Positions 1-7,949 of a DNA stretch of 64,000 nucleotides are shown here, one piece after another. The notes beneath the pieces are model-generated. The model worked only from the letters and a program-made list of their open reading frames with translations, was not told the origin of the DNA and ran no database searches. The first letter of the stretch is position 1; each line of letters starts with the position of its first letter. Origin of the DNA: Streptosporangium sp. NBC_01755 (GTDB taxonomy: Bacteria > Actinomycetota > Actinomycetes > Streptosporangiales > Streptosporangiaceae); NCBI RefSeq assembly GCF_035917995.1, contig NZ_CP109131.1, positions 5,394,001 through 5,458,000 on the forward strand, read 5' to 3'. Position numbers and translations under genes: made by a program.

Positions 1-518
1 TCGGTGCCGTGGGCCCAGCGGAGCATGAGGGGGCGCATGGTGTCGGGGAAGGCCGCCAGCAGGCCGCCGACGCGGTGGACGGCGAGGTCGTCGACATAGT
101 CCCACCAGGCTCCGGTGACGATCATCTCCTCGTACATCGGCAGCGCGTCGAGCGTCTGGAAGCCCCGGTAGAGGCGGAAGCCGGTCAGTTCGATCGCCGC
201 GTAGCGCTCCTCGCGGTACTCGGCCCCGTGCCACAGGGCAAGCGCCGCCTCCCGCCACGCGGGCGCCGTCTCGACGTAGTACTCGATGAAGACCCGCTTC
301 AGCGCCGCGCGGCGGGGGGCGGCCTGCACGCCGAGGAAGGGCATCTCCGACTTCATGTAGGCCCGCATGACCGGAGCCTTGGCGGGGTCGGCCACCTCGG
401 TGAGCGCCATGCGCACGGCCTTCTGCAGTATCTCCATGCTTGCCCACCACTTCCCGTTCGCTTCGCGGACGGCTCGATTCTCACAGGCCGCGTCGCTCGC
501 CGCGCGGGGTTCGCTCAC
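1..518 (-). CDS. DNA alkylation repair protein, AlkD-like (partial)
   Basis: Helical-repeat (HEAT-like) DNA glycosylase family that excises alkylated purines such as 7-methylguanine or 3-methyladenine. The gene runs off the window start, so only the N-terminal ~172 residues are visible. Family hallmarks are an ANGKWWASM helix, the YMKSEMPFLGV segment, and ALPMYEEMIVTGAWWDYVD, which matches the Trp-Trp-Asp region that contacts the lesion in AlkD. I chose the GTG at 518 because it lies 5 bp after the stop of the upstream TetR gene, suggesting one transcript with translational coupling; an internal ATG at 437 would remove conserved residues. Pairing with a lipid-type TetR regulator has no obvious functional logic. 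Confidence 0.85.
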   Translation of the reverse strand, partial: MSEPRAASDAACENRAVREANGKWWASMEILQKAVRMALTEVADPAKAPVMRAYMKSEMPFLGVQAAPRRAALKRVFIEYYVETAPAWREAALALWHGAEYREERYAAIELTGFRLYRGFQTLDALPMYEEMIVTGAWWDYVDDLAVHRVGGLLAAFPDTMRPLMLRWAHGT

Positions 519-523
519 GGGCG

Positions 524-1222
524 TCAGGCCTTCTGGCTGCTCCGCTCGCCGGTCGCCAGGCCGTCGAACAGGACGGTGATGTAGTGCTCGGCGAGGCCGG
601 CGGTGTTGAGGCGCCCCCCTGGGCGGAACCAGCGCACCGCCACCCAGATGGTGTCGCGGATCATGCGGTAGGTGAGCTTGGGGTCGACGTCGGCGCGGAA
701 CAGGCCGGCGGCCTGGCCGAGCTTGATCTGCCCGACCCACATCCGCTCGACCTCGTCCTCGGCTTTGACCAGGTAGTCGAAGCGGTCACCGGGGAGCGAC
801 CGCAGGTAGTTCCAGTCGTTCTGCATGACGGTGATCGCCGCGCGGTGGGGCTCCAAAGTGCTGAACCCGATGCGCACCATCTCTGAGAGGATCGTGCGGG
901 GGTCGCCGTCCTGTTCGAGGGCGGCGCGGTAACGGCCGACGAGGTCGTCGAGGAAGGTGGCCAGCACCTCGTCGACGATCGTCTCCTTGGAGTCGAAGTG
1001 GTGGTAGAGGCTTCCGGAGAGGATGCCGGCCTCTTCGGCGATCTCCCGGACGGTGGTCGCCTGGAAGCCCTTGCGGGCGAAGAGTTCGGCGGCGAGTTTG
1101 ACGAGATGGTCGCGGCGCTCTGACGCGGAGCCGGAGGCGGCCGCGCGCTTGGTCCCGCCCTGGCGCTTGACCGAGGTCGTGGTCGTGCCGCCGGAGTTCT
1201 TTCGCGTGTTCACGCCTCTCAT
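524..1222 (-). CDS. kstR2: TetR-family regulator, KstR2-like
   Basis: Predicted repressor of about 232 residues. The N-terminal helix-turn-helix contains AGILSGSLYHHFDSKE, followed by a ligand-binding domain ending with the YRMIRDTIWVAVRWFRPGG block. Both stretches are very like KstR2, the TetR repressor of cholesterol C/D-ring (HIP-CoA) catabolism in mycobacteria and rhodococci. The ATG at 1222 was chosen over an upstream ATG at 1291 because the first residues of the longer form look non-coding; a GTG at 1213 is an alternative. A site matching the KstR2 motif lies 65 bp upstream, between this gene and a divergent thiolase relic, as expected for autoregulation. The KstR2 assignment is by recall of the family sequence and motif; another fatty-acid-type TetR is possible. 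Confidence 0.75.
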   Translation of the reverse strand: MRGVNTRKNSGGTTTTSVKRQGGTKRAAASGSASERRDHLVKLAAELFARKGFQATTVREIAEEAGILSGSLYHHFDSKETIVDEVLATFLDDLVGRYRAALEQDGDPRTILSEMVRIGFSTLEPHRAAITVMQNDWNYLRSLPGDRFDYLVKAEDEVERMWVGQIKLGQAAGLFRADVDPKLTYRMIRDTIWVAVRWFRPGGRLNTAGLAEHYITVLFDGLATGERSSQKA

Positions 1223-1286
1223 TATGAGCCCTTGCGCAATCGCTTGTTCACCTGAACGCGCCAGCTCGTTCCATCCCCTGCCTGCA

Positions 1287-1300
1287 ACCAAGCGCTTGCT
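1287..1300. promoter_or_regulatory. KstR2-type operator
   Basis: ACCAAGCGCTTGCT fits the published 14-bp KstR2 motif AnCAAGnnCTTGnT at every fixed position. Its 10-bp core, CAAGCGCTTG, is a perfect palindrome. It sits between the divergent TetR gene and the thiolase relic, where it could control both. Confidence 0.7.
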
Positions 1301-1336
1301 ACGCCTGCTGTCAGGCGAACACCGAAGGGATCAGGC

Positions 1337-1576
1337 ATGACCGAGGCGTACATCGTCGGCGCGGTCCGTACCCCGGTGGGCCGCAGGAACGGCGGCCTCG
1401 CCGACGCACACCCCGCCGACCTGGGCGCCCACGTCATCCGCGAGCTTGTCGGGTGCACCGGCGTGGCCCCGGAGGCCGTGGACGACGTCGTGTTCGGGTG
1501 CGTCGACACCGTCGGCCCGCAGGCCGGCGACGAGGGCGGCGGCCAGGCCAACGTGACGATCATCGAACGGCTCTGA
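1337..1576 (+). pseudogene. Steroid/fatty-acid thiolase relic with internal deletion
   Basis: The 79-codon frame keeps the thiolase N-terminus (residues 1-64: AYIVGAVRTPVGRRNGGL, then DVVFGCVDTVGPQAGD) and then jumps directly to a thiolase C-terminus (GGGQANVTIIERL). About 300 residues are missing, including the nucleophilic cysteine near residue 90 and the catalytic His. The second catalytic cysteine, normally just before the C-terminal GGG, is also lost at the junction. The reading frame is preserved, as are the start codon and an AAGGGA ribosome site, so a short peptide may still be made, but it cannot be a thiolase. It lies directly downstream of the KstR2-type operator, where FadA5/FadA6-type thiolases are expected. 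Confidence 0.8.
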
Positions 1577-1688
1577 CCGCCTCGGGCGAGGCCGCCCCAC
1601 CCGCCGTCCCCGTCGGCCGATCTTCAACCCACCCTCGTCGAGACCTGTAGACCTTTACTCGAAGGCCAATGGTCAGCCCACTAGCAAT

Positions 1689-1703
1689 TAGGAAACTTTC
1701 CTA
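1689..1703. promoter_or_regulatory. AT-rich palindrome upstream of GH3 gene
   Basis: TAGGAAACTTTCCTA is a perfect 7-bp inverted repeat around one base, 114 bp before the GH3 hexosaminidase start. It is a strong candidate operator in otherwise GC-rich DNA. The cognate regulator is not identifiable from the window. Confidence 0.5.
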
Positions 1704-1725
1704 TTAGATTTGCGCCAAGCCGCCG

Positions 1726-1740
1726 TGGGAGCGCTTTCCC
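1726..1740. promoter_or_regulatory. LacI/CebR-like operator candidate
   Basis: TGGGAGCGCTTTCCC resembles the TGGGAGCGCTCCCA boxes bound by CebR-type LacI regulators, but the right half-site is displaced by two bases, so the symmetry is imperfect. It lies 77 bp before the GH3 start. Confidence 0.35.
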
Positions 1741-1816
1741 CGGAGGTTCGGGACAACGTGGGGTCTGCGCGCCTTCGGCATGGGACGCCGACCGGTCGTC
1801 AGGCGAGGAGTGGTGA

Positions 1817-3337
1817 ATGAAGCGCGGCCCAGAGCTGCTCCGTCTGGCGGAGACCGTCGTCTTTCCCGGTTTCGAGGGCAAGACCCCGCCCGACTGGGTG
1901 CGGCGCAGACTCGGTGAGGGGCTGGCCGGGGTGGTGCTCTTCTCCAGGAACATCGCCACCCCCTCCCAGGTCGCCGACCTGACGGCCGCGCTCCGCGAGG
2001 AGAACCCCCAGGTCCTCGTCGGCATCGACGAGGAGTCGGGCGAGGTCACCCGCCTGGAGGCGGCCGGCGGGAGCACCCGGCCGGGCAACTTCGCCCTCGG
2101 CGTGGTCGACGACACCGGCCTCACCGAGGAGATCGCCGCCGACCTCGGACGCGACCTGGCCCGGGCGGGCGTCAACCTCAACTTCGCCCCCTCGGCGGAT
2201 GTGAACTCCAACCCTGACAACCCGGTCATCGGTCTGCGCTCCTTCGGCGCGGACCCCGACCTTGTCGCCCGGCACACCGTCGCCTGGATCCGGGGCATGC
2301 AGTCGGCGGGCGTGGCGGCCTGCGCCAAGCACTTCCCCGGCCACGGCGACACCTCGGTCGACTCCCACCATGGTGTGCCGCTCGTCGCCGCCGCCGCCGG
2401 GGAACTGCGAGACGTGGCGCTGCGGCCCTTCCGCTCGGCCGTCGAGAAGGGGGTGCGCACGGTCATGACCGGCCACCTGCTCGTCTCCGCGCTGGACCCC
2501 GTGATGGCCGCCACGCTCAGCCGCCGGGTCCTGCACGACCTGCTCAGGGTCGAGCTGGGCTTCGAAGGCGTCATCGTCACCGACGGCATCGAGATGACCG
2601 CGGTCTCCGGCCCGTACGGCATCGGCGGTGCCTCGGCCCTCGCCGTCGCCGCGGGCGCCGACGCGATCTGTGTGGGCGGCGAACACGCCGGAGAAGAGAC
2701 CGCGATCGCGGTCCGTGACGCGATCGCGGACGCCGTGATCGAGGGCAGGCTCTCCGAGGAACGGCTGGCCGACGCCGCCCGCCGCGTCCGCGAGCTCGCC
2801 CGCTGGACCGCGACCGCCCACCGGGACACGCCCGCGCGCGCCGCCTCCGGTGGTTCCGGCGACGCGTCGATCGGCCTGGCCGCGGCCCGGCGCGCGCTGC
2901 GGGTCACCCGCCGCTCCGCGACCGCGGCCTTCCCTCTGTCCGCCCCGCCGCACGTCGCCGAACTCGCCCCCGAGATGAACCTCGCCATCGAGAAGGACAC
3001 CCCCTGGGGTGTCGGCGAGCCGCTCGGCAAGCTCCTCCCCGGCACCACGGTCACCCGGCTGGACGCCTCCACCGCCACCGGGAGCGCCATCGAGGCCGTA
3101 CTCGCCACCGCGGCCGGGCGCCCCCTGGTCATCGTCGTCCGCGACGCGCACCGCCACCCCTGGCAGACCGACGCGCTCCGGCACCTGCTGGCCGCCCGCT
3201 CCGACGCCGTCGTGGTCGAGATGGGCCTGCCCGGCCGCTCCGACCTCGGCGCCGTGCACATCGCCACCCACGGATCCGCCCGCGTCTGCGGCCAGGCCGC
3301 CGCCGAACTCCTCGCCGGGGACCCGGGCACCGCCTGA
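1817..3337 (+). CDS. GH3 beta-N-acetylhexosaminidase (NagZ-like)
   Basis: Retaining glycoside hydrolase of 506 residues, expected to release terminal N-acetylglucosamine from chito- or muropeptide-derived sugars. The motif KHFPGHGDTSVDSH (171-184) carries the Asp-His dyad characteristic of the NagZ branch of GH3. VTDGIEM supplies the likely nucleophile Asp256. There is no signal peptide or transmembrane segment, so the enzyme is probably cytosolic and acts on imported sugars. The C-terminal ~170 residues form an additional domain, as in many actinobacterial members. The start follows a GGCGAGGAG ribosome site at 1802-1810. Two candidate operators lie in the upstream 130 bp. Substrate preference (GlcNAc versus GlcNAc-anhMurNAc) cannot be read from sequence. 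Confidence 0.88.
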   Translation: MKRGPELLRLAETVVFPGFEGKTPPDWVRRRLGEGLAGVVLFSRNIATPSQVADLTAALREENPQVLVGIDEESGEVTRLEAAGGSTRPGNFALGVVDDTGLTEEIAADLGRDLARAGVNLNFAPSADVNSNPDNPVIGLRSFGADPDLVARHTVAWIRGMQSAGVAACAKHFPGHGDTSVDSHHGVPLVAAAAGELRDVALRPFRSAVEKGVRTVMTGHLLVSALDPVMAATLSRRVLHDLLRVELGFEGVIVTDGIEMTAVSGPYGIGGASALAVAAGADAICVGGEHAGEETAIAVRDAIADAVIEGRLSEERLADAARRVRELARWTATAHRDTPARAASGGSGDASIGLAAARRALRVTRRSATAAFPLSAPPHVAELAPEMNLAIEKDTPWGVGEPLGKLLPGTTVTRLDASTATGSAIEAVLATAAGRPLVIVVRDAHRHPWQTDALRHLLAARSDAVVVEMGLPGRSDLGAVHIATHGSARVCGQAAAELLAGDPGTA

Positions 3338-3344
3338 CCGACGG

Positions 3345-3410
3345 CTCGTCTCCGGCGTCGGCGTACGGCGTTGGCACCGGCGTATGGCGTACGGTGTCGG
3401 CGCACGGCGC
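3345..3410. repeat. Degenerate short repeats (GGCGTACGGCG-like)
   Basis: The 180-bp gap after the GH3 gene contains several imperfect copies of a roughly 12-16-bp GGCGT(A/C)GGCG unit. No gene or clear terminator is visible here. Confidence 0.4.
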
Positions 3411-3516
3411 GGGTGAATCAGCGGGAGCCCGCGAGCGTCGCCCGACCGACACGGCTCCCCTCTGGGGAGCGTGCGGTCTCGGTGATTCTGTCGGGGCGGG
3501 CTGCTTGAATCGCCGG

Positions 3517-4218
3517 ATGGATGTGGCACGGTTGCTGGCGGACCAGCGGGAGATCAACGGGGTCGATCTGGCGAGGCTCTCCCTCGGCGAGCATCTGACC
3601 GGTGAGGGACCCTACGTCTTCAAGGAGTGCGACCTCACCGGCACCGACTTCAGCGGGGCGCCGCTCGTGGGGGCCTCGTTCGAGGGATGCGTGCTGGAGC
3701 GGGCCGACTTCCGCCGTACGGATCTGGACGGGGCGCGTTTCTCCGGCGGCGGGGGAGCGGGGCTCAGGTTCGCGAACGCCGAACTCGTCGACGCGACCTT
3801 CACCGACGTCGACCTGTCGGGCGCGAACTTCGGGCGGGCACTGCTCACCGACGTCGTCTTCACCGGCTGCCGCATGATCGGCGCGGTGCTGACAGGTTGC
3901 CGGGGCATCGGCTACCGGTTCGACGGTTCCAACCTGATGCTGGCCGACCTGATCGGCTGCTCGTTCCGAGGCGCCCACCTGCGGGGCACCCGCCTCGACG
4001 AGGCCAACCTGTCGAACTGCGACTTCACCAATGCCGTGTTCGAGGACTGCCGCATGATCGGCGCCCGCACCGTCGACACGGTCTTCACCATGGCAGACCT
4101 GCGCGGCCTGGACCTCGGCGAGGTCGACGACACCCGGCTCCGATCGCTGCGCGGAGCGATCATCAGCCCGTCCCAGGCCGCCCTGATCCTCGCCTCCCGG
4201 GGGCTGACCGTGAACTGA
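3517..4218 (+). CDS. Pentapeptide repeat protein
   Basis: A 234-residue protein built largely of A(D/N)LXX repeats (for example GTDFSGAPLVGASFEGCVLERADFRRT). These fold into a right-handed quadrilateral beta-helix. Some family members mimic DNA and protect gyrase (Qnr/MfpA type), but most have no known role, and no gyrase-specific loop is recognisable here. Repeats span about residues 40-210, with a short helical C-terminal tail. The ATG at 3517 was chosen because the upstream in-frame residues (from 3394) look non-coding, although no strong ribosome site precedes it. It appears monocistronic. Confidence 0.85.
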   Translation: MDVARLLADQREINGVDLARLSLGEHLTGEGPYVFKECDLTGTDFSGAPLVGASFEGCVLERADFRRTDLDGARFSGGGGAGLRFANAELVDATFTDVDLSGANFGRALLTDVVFTGCRMIGAVLTGCRGIGYRFDGSNLMLADLIGCSFRGAHLRGTRLDEANLSNCDFTNAVFEDCRMIGARTVDTVFTMADLRGLDLGEVDDTRLRSLRGAIISPSQAALILASRGLTVN

Positions 4219-4240
4219 TCCGACCGAGGCCCACCCCGGC

Positions 4241-4315
4241 GGAGGGAAACGAGTCGCCGCCGCCGAACTCGGCCGCTACGGCGTCACGGTGAACGCGATC
4301 GCCCCGGCCAGCCGT
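4241..4315 (+). pseudogene. Short-chain dehydrogenase fragment
   Basis: Twenty-five in-frame codons read GGKRVAAAELGRYGVTVNAIAPASR. This is the SDR segment after the catalytic YxxxK helix, ending in the hallmark GVTVNAIAPA strand. Nothing SDR-like precedes or follows, so it is a bare relic left between two unrelated genes. Confidence 0.6.
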
Positions 4316-4361
4316 GTTGTTGCGTTTCGGTCTGAAGTGTTGAAACAATGCTTGAGTCGAG

Positions 4362-4379
4362 TGATTATACGTATAATCA
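4362..4379. promoter_or_regulatory. LacI-type palindromic operator
   Basis: TGATTATACGTATAATCA is a perfect 18-bp palindrome with a central CG, 15 bp before the GH3 gene start, where a bound repressor would block initiation. A 12-bp core of the same sequence recurs at 6828-6839 in front of the LacI gene. Confidence 0.75.
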
Positions 4380-4394
4380 ACGAAAGGTGGCATC

Positions 4395-6104
4395 GTGGAC
4401 TACCGGGATCCTCAGCTGTCCGTCGAGCGGCGTGTCGACGACCTCGTGGGCAGGATGACACTGGAGGAGAAGGCGGGGCTGCTCTTCCAGGCCATGGTGA
4501 CGATGGGCGACATCATGCCCATCCCCTCGGCCACCGACATGATCGACGGCCGGCTCATGAACCACTTCAACCTGTTCGGCAGCGCCTCGGGGCGCGAGAT
4601 GGCCGAGTGGAGCAACGCCGTACAGGAGCGGGCGAAGGCGACCAGGCTCGGCATCCCCGTGACGATCTCCACCGACCCGCGTCACTCCTTCTCCAGCAAC
4701 CCGGGCGCGGCCATGATGGCGGGAGCGTTCTCACAGTGGCCGGAGACGACGGGGCTGGCCGCGATCGGCGACGAGGCCCTGGTCGAGAAGTTCGCGGACA
4801 TCGCCCGGCAGGAGTACCTCGCCGTCGGCATCCGGGTCGCCCTGCACCCGCAGATCGACCTGGCCACCGAGCCCCGCTGGGCGCGCGCCAACGCCACTTT
4901 CGGCGAGGACGCGGAGCTGACCTCCCGGCTGGTCAAGGCATACATCCGGGGCTTCCAGGGGGTACGCCTCGGTAAGGACAGCGTCGCCTGCATGACCAAG
5001 CACTTCCCCGGCGGCGGCCCGCAGAAGGACGGCGAGGACCCGCACTTCGCGTACGGCCGCGAGCAGGTCTACCCGGGCGGCAACTTCGACTACCACCTCA
5101 AGCCGTTCGAGGCCGCCTTCGAGGCGGGGACCTCGCAGATCATGCCCTACTACGGCATGCCGGTCGGCACGCCGTACGAAGAGGTCGGGTTCGGATTCAA
5201 CAAGGATGTCATCACCGGCCTGCTGCGCGAGCGGTACGGCTTCGACGGCATCGTCTGCACCGACTGGGGCCTGCTCACCGACGACGTGATCATGGGGCAG
5301 CCGGTGGCCGCCCGTGCCTGGGGCGTGGAACACCTCACCCCGCTGGAGCGGGCGAAGAAGGCACTGGACGCCGGGATCGACCAGTTCGGTGGGGAGGCCT
5401 GCCCGGAACTGGTCATCGAGCTGGTCAGGAGCGGGCAGATCGCCGAGGAGCGCATCGACGTCTCGGTACGCCGCCTGCTGCGCGAGAAATTCGTGCTCGG
5501 CCTGTTCGACGACCCGTTCGCGGACCCGGACCGGGCCGAGGAGATCGTCGGCCGCGCCGACTTCGTCCAGGCGGGGGTCGAGGCGCAGAGCGCGTCGCTC
5601 ACCCTGCTCAAGAACGGCCCGCTGCCGCTGGTGGAGGGGCTCAGGATGTACGTCGAGGGCGTCGACGCCGAGACCGCCGCAGGTTACGGGACGATCGTGG
5701 CGACTCCGGAGGAGGCGGACATCGCGCTCGTACGACTGGCGGCGCCGTACGAACCGCGTCCCGGCATGTTCGAGTCGTTCTTCCACGCGGGTGACCTGGC
5801 CTTCCCCGAGGCGGAGATCGCCAGGCTGCGCGCGTTGCAGAGTAAGGCCGACACGGTCGTGGACGTGTACCTGGAACGGCCCGCCGTCTTCCCCGAGATC
5901 GCCGAGGGGGCCGTCGCCGTGCTCGGTGATTTCGGCGCGAACGACGCGGTCTTTCTCGACGTGGTCTTCGGACGCAGGTCGCCGCTCGGGCGCCTGCCAT
6001 ACGAGCTGCCTCGCTCGATGGCCGCGGTCGAGGCGAGCCGTTCCGACATGCCGTACGACAGTGAGGACCCGCTCTACCCGTTCGGGCACGGGCTGAGCTA
6101 TTAG
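4395..6104 (+). CDS. GH3 family beta-glucosidase-like glycoside hydrolase
   Basis: A 569-residue GH3 enzyme with an N-terminal (beta/alpha)8 domain and a C-terminal alpha/beta sandwich domain. Motifs include RLGIPVTISTDPRHSFSSNP (substrate loop), ACMTKHFPGGG (200-208) and GFDGIVCTDWG, whose Asp290 is the expected nucleophile. The protein ends with the usual PLYPFGHGLSY. There is no signal peptide, so it is probably cytosolic. It starts with GTG after a GAAAGG ribosome site, immediately downstream of a perfect palindromic operator. Its stop abuts the stop of the convergent hydrolase gene with no spacer. Together with the hydrolase and LacI gene it forms a small sugar-responsive regulon. The natural glycoside is unknown. 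Confidence 0.88.
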   Translation: MDYRDPQLSVERRVDDLVGRMTLEEKAGLLFQAMVTMGDIMPIPSATDMIDGRLMNHFNLFGSASGREMAEWSNAVQERAKATRLGIPVTISTDPRHSFSSNPGAAMMAGAFSQWPETTGLAAIGDEALVEKFADIARQEYLAVGIRVALHPQIDLATEPRWARANATFGEDAELTSRLVKAYIRGFQGVRLGKDSVACMTKHFPGGGPQKDGEDPHFAYGREQVYPGGNFDYHLKPFEAAFEAGTSQIMPYYGMPVGTPYEEVGFGFNKDVITGLLRERYGFDGIVCTDWGLLTDDVIMGQPVAARAWGVEHLTPLERAKKALDAGIDQFGGEACPELVIELVRSGQIAEERIDVSVRRLLREKFVLGLFDDPFADPDRAEEIVGRADFVQAGVEAQSASLTLLKNGPLPLVEGLRMYVEGVDAETAAGYGTIVATPEEADIALVRLAAPYEPRPGMFESFFHAGDLAFPEAEIARLRALQSKADTVVDVYLERPAVFPEIAEGAVAVLGDFGANDAVFLDVVFGRRSPLGRLPYELPRSMAAVEASRSDMPYDSEDPLYPFGHGLSY

Positions 6105-6806
6105 TCAGATCCAGCCGTCGAGGCCGGTCAGGAAGTCCTCGAAGAGGTGCCGGTGGATGGTGTGCTCGGCGCCCTTGACGACGCGGACCTCGAAGCCCCT
6201 GGCCTCGAGGTCCTTGGCCTGGTCGGGGGGGACGACGAAGCTCGGGTCGGCGAGCTGCACCAGCGAGGGCACGACCGGTTCGGGGGTGTGGTCGAAGCCG
6301 GCGATCTCGCCCAGGGACAGCGCGGTCCGCGGGTCCCAGAGCTTGAGCATCTCGATCTCGACCGCGTTCTCCTCGGCGGTCCAGCCGGGGTGCATCGCCG
6401 TGACCTGCTCGACGGTGGCGTACTTGAGCTGCGCCATCATGTCGGTCATCGGCGCGCCGCCCTCCATGCGCGGCAGCCGGAAGGCCGGGTCCGAGTAGAT
6501 CGCGCGAGCCGGCCTGAGCCGCTCGACCGCCACGGCCAGCGTCAGCCCGCCGAGCGAGTGGCCGATGGCCAGTTCGGGACGGGCGGGCACGGATTCCAGC
6601 ACCGAGGAGGCGTACAGCTCGGGGGAGTACGTCTCGGCGCGCGGCGACCGGCCGTGTCCCGGCAGGTCGACGGCGATGACGTGGTAGCCCAGGGAGGCGA
6701 GGTGCGGGCCGACCCGCCACCAGCACTGGGAATCGGCCATGATGCCGTGGATCAGGACGGCGACCTTGCCGTCCGACGGGCCCCACTCACGGGTGTGCAG
6801 CTGCAT
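6105..6806 (-). CDS. Alpha/beta hydrolase
   Basis: A 233-residue alpha/beta-hydrolase fold protein. It shows the oxyanion segment LIHGIMADSQCWW, the nucleophile elbow GHSLGG and a C-terminal His in KGAEHTIHR; the acid residue lies in the VPPDQAKDLEARG region. It is probably an esterase or lipase-like enzyme, cytosolic because no signal peptide is present. It is divergent from the LacI gene, and the shared operator at 6828-6839 lies 22 bp upstream of its start. Deacylation of the glycoside handled by the adjacent GH3 enzyme is a reasonable but unproven role. Confidence 0.82.
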   Translation of the reverse strand: MQLHTREWGPSDGKVAVLIHGIMADSQCWWRVGPHLASLGYHVIAVDLPGHGRSPRAETYSPELYASSVLESVPARPELAIGHSLGGLTLAVAVERLRPARAIYSDPAFRLPRMEGGAPMTDMMAQLKYATVEQVTAMHPGWTAEENAVEIEMLKLWDPRTALSLGEIAGFDHTPEPVVPSLVQLADPSFVVPPDQAKDLEARGFEVRVVKGAEHTIHRHLFEDFLTGLDGWI

Positions 6807-6827
6807 TCAACTCTCTCCAGGGTCAAG

Positions 6828-6839
6828 TTATACGTATAA
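6828..6839. promoter_or_regulatory. LacI-type operator between hydrolase and lacI genes
   Basis: TTATACGTATAA, a perfect 12-bp palindrome, is identical to the core of the 4362-4379 operator. It sits in the 80-bp divergent spacer, placed to control both the hydrolase gene and the LacI gene. Confidence 0.72.
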
Positions 6840-6886
6840 GCAGTTGATAACATGCGAGGACAGGCCAAGACAAGAGAGCGAGACCC

Positions 6887-7882
6887 GTGACCTCCCATGT
6901 GAAGCCGCCGACCAGCGTCGATGTGGCGCGCGCTGCGGGAGTCTCCCAGGCCACGGTCTCCTACGTGCTCAACGACAGCCCCGGCGCACGGGTCGGCGAG
7001 GAGACCCGCGAACGGGTCAGGGAGGCCGCCGCCCGCCTCGGCTACGTCCCGCACGCCAGCGCCAGAGCGCTGCGCACCGGGCACAGCGGCCTGGTCCTGC
7101 TCCCGCTCTCCCCGGCCAGAACCGGCAGACTGGCGCAAGACCTGCTCGACGAGATGGAGGACAAGCTGCGTGAGCGCGGTTACACCCTCATCCAGTACGG
7201 CGAGCGCCGGCTGAAGGGCACCGCCGCCGCGCGGTCGTGGGCCGAGCTGCGGCCGGTCGCCGTGCTCGTCGAGGTGGAGAGGCTCACCAAGGCGGCGGTC
7301 GAACTGCTCAAGGCCTCGGGCGTGAAGGCCGTCATCGGGTTCGGCGCCGAACGTCCTTCACCGCTCGTGCCGGTCGCACTGTACGACCAGGAGGCCATCG
7401 GCGCCTGCGCGGCCGAGCATCTGGTGTCGCGGGGCCGCACCAGGCTGGCCGCCGTCGTGCCGCGTGAGCAGGGCATCGACAAGATGGGCGCCGGCCGCTG
7501 GCGCGGCGTGTGCCAGGTCGTGCCCGGTGCCGAGCGGATCGACCTGGCCTTCTCCGAGGACGAGGCGGCGCGCCTCGCCGCGCGGGGCGACCTACCGGAC
7601 GGTGTTTTCGCCTACAACGACGAGTACGCGATGCTCGTCGTCAGCGCGCTGCGAGACGCCGGGGTGCGGGTGCCCGAGGACGTCGCGGTCGTCGGGGCGG
7701 ACGACCTGGTCATCGCCGGGCTGATGCGGCCCAGGCTGACCAGTGTGCACGTGGACCCGACCACGACGCCCGGCGAGCTGGTCGCCATGGTCGACGAGAT
7801 CATCCGTGGGGAGCGTGCGGCCGGGCCCCGGACCGTGCTCAGCCGCTACACGCCGCGCCTGGTGGTCAGAGAGACGACGTAA
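6887..7882 (+). CDS. LacI-family transcriptional regulator
   Basis: A 331-residue repressor. The N-terminal helix-turn-helix and hinge read TSVDVARAAGVSQATVSYVLND, and the C-terminal domain is a periplasmic-binding-protein-like sugar sensor with the family pattern DGVFAYNDEYAMLVVSALRDAGVRVPEDVAVVG. It starts with GTG. Matching palindromes lie in its own promoter region and before the GH3 gene, so autoregulation and control of the GH3 and hydrolase genes are likely. The inducer is presumably a product of the GH3 enzyme. The IS200/IS605 element begins about 50 bp after its stop and leaves the gene intact. Confidence 0.9.
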   Translation: MTSHVKPPTSVDVARAAGVSQATVSYVLNDSPGARVGEETRERVREAAARLGYVPHASARALRTGHSGLVLLPLSPARTGRLAQDLLDEMEDKLRERGYTLIQYGERRLKGTAAARSWAELRPVAVLVEVERLTKAAVELLKASGVKAVIGFGAERPSPLVPVALYDQEAIGACAAEHLVSRGRTRLAAVVPREQGIDKMGAGRWRGVCQVVPGAERIDLAFSEDEAARLAARGDLPDGVFAYNDEYAMLVVSALRDAGVRVPEDVAVVGADDLVIAGLMRPRLTSVHVDPTTTPGELVAMVDEIIRGERAAGPRTVLSRYTPRLVVRETT

Positions 7883-7928
7883 CAAGGTCAGCTTCTCGGC
7901 CCTGGAGGGGTCGAGCTTGCAGCTCCTC

Positions 7929-7949
7929 ACCGTGCATGGGGTGCACGGT
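7929..7949. repeat. IS605 end hairpin next to tnpB stop
   Basis: A perfect 8-bp inverted repeat (ACCGTGCA/TGCACGGT, 5-base loop) ends one base before the tnpB stop codon. In this family the tnpB 3' end plus the element end specifies the guide (omega/re) RNA, so this hairpin is a likely part of that RNA on the minus strand. Confidence 0.55.

Noticed and set aside
1681-3529. Two ~575-codon minus-strand frames across the GH3 gene
   Set aside because: Arg/Gly-biased shadows of an unambiguous GH3 gene.
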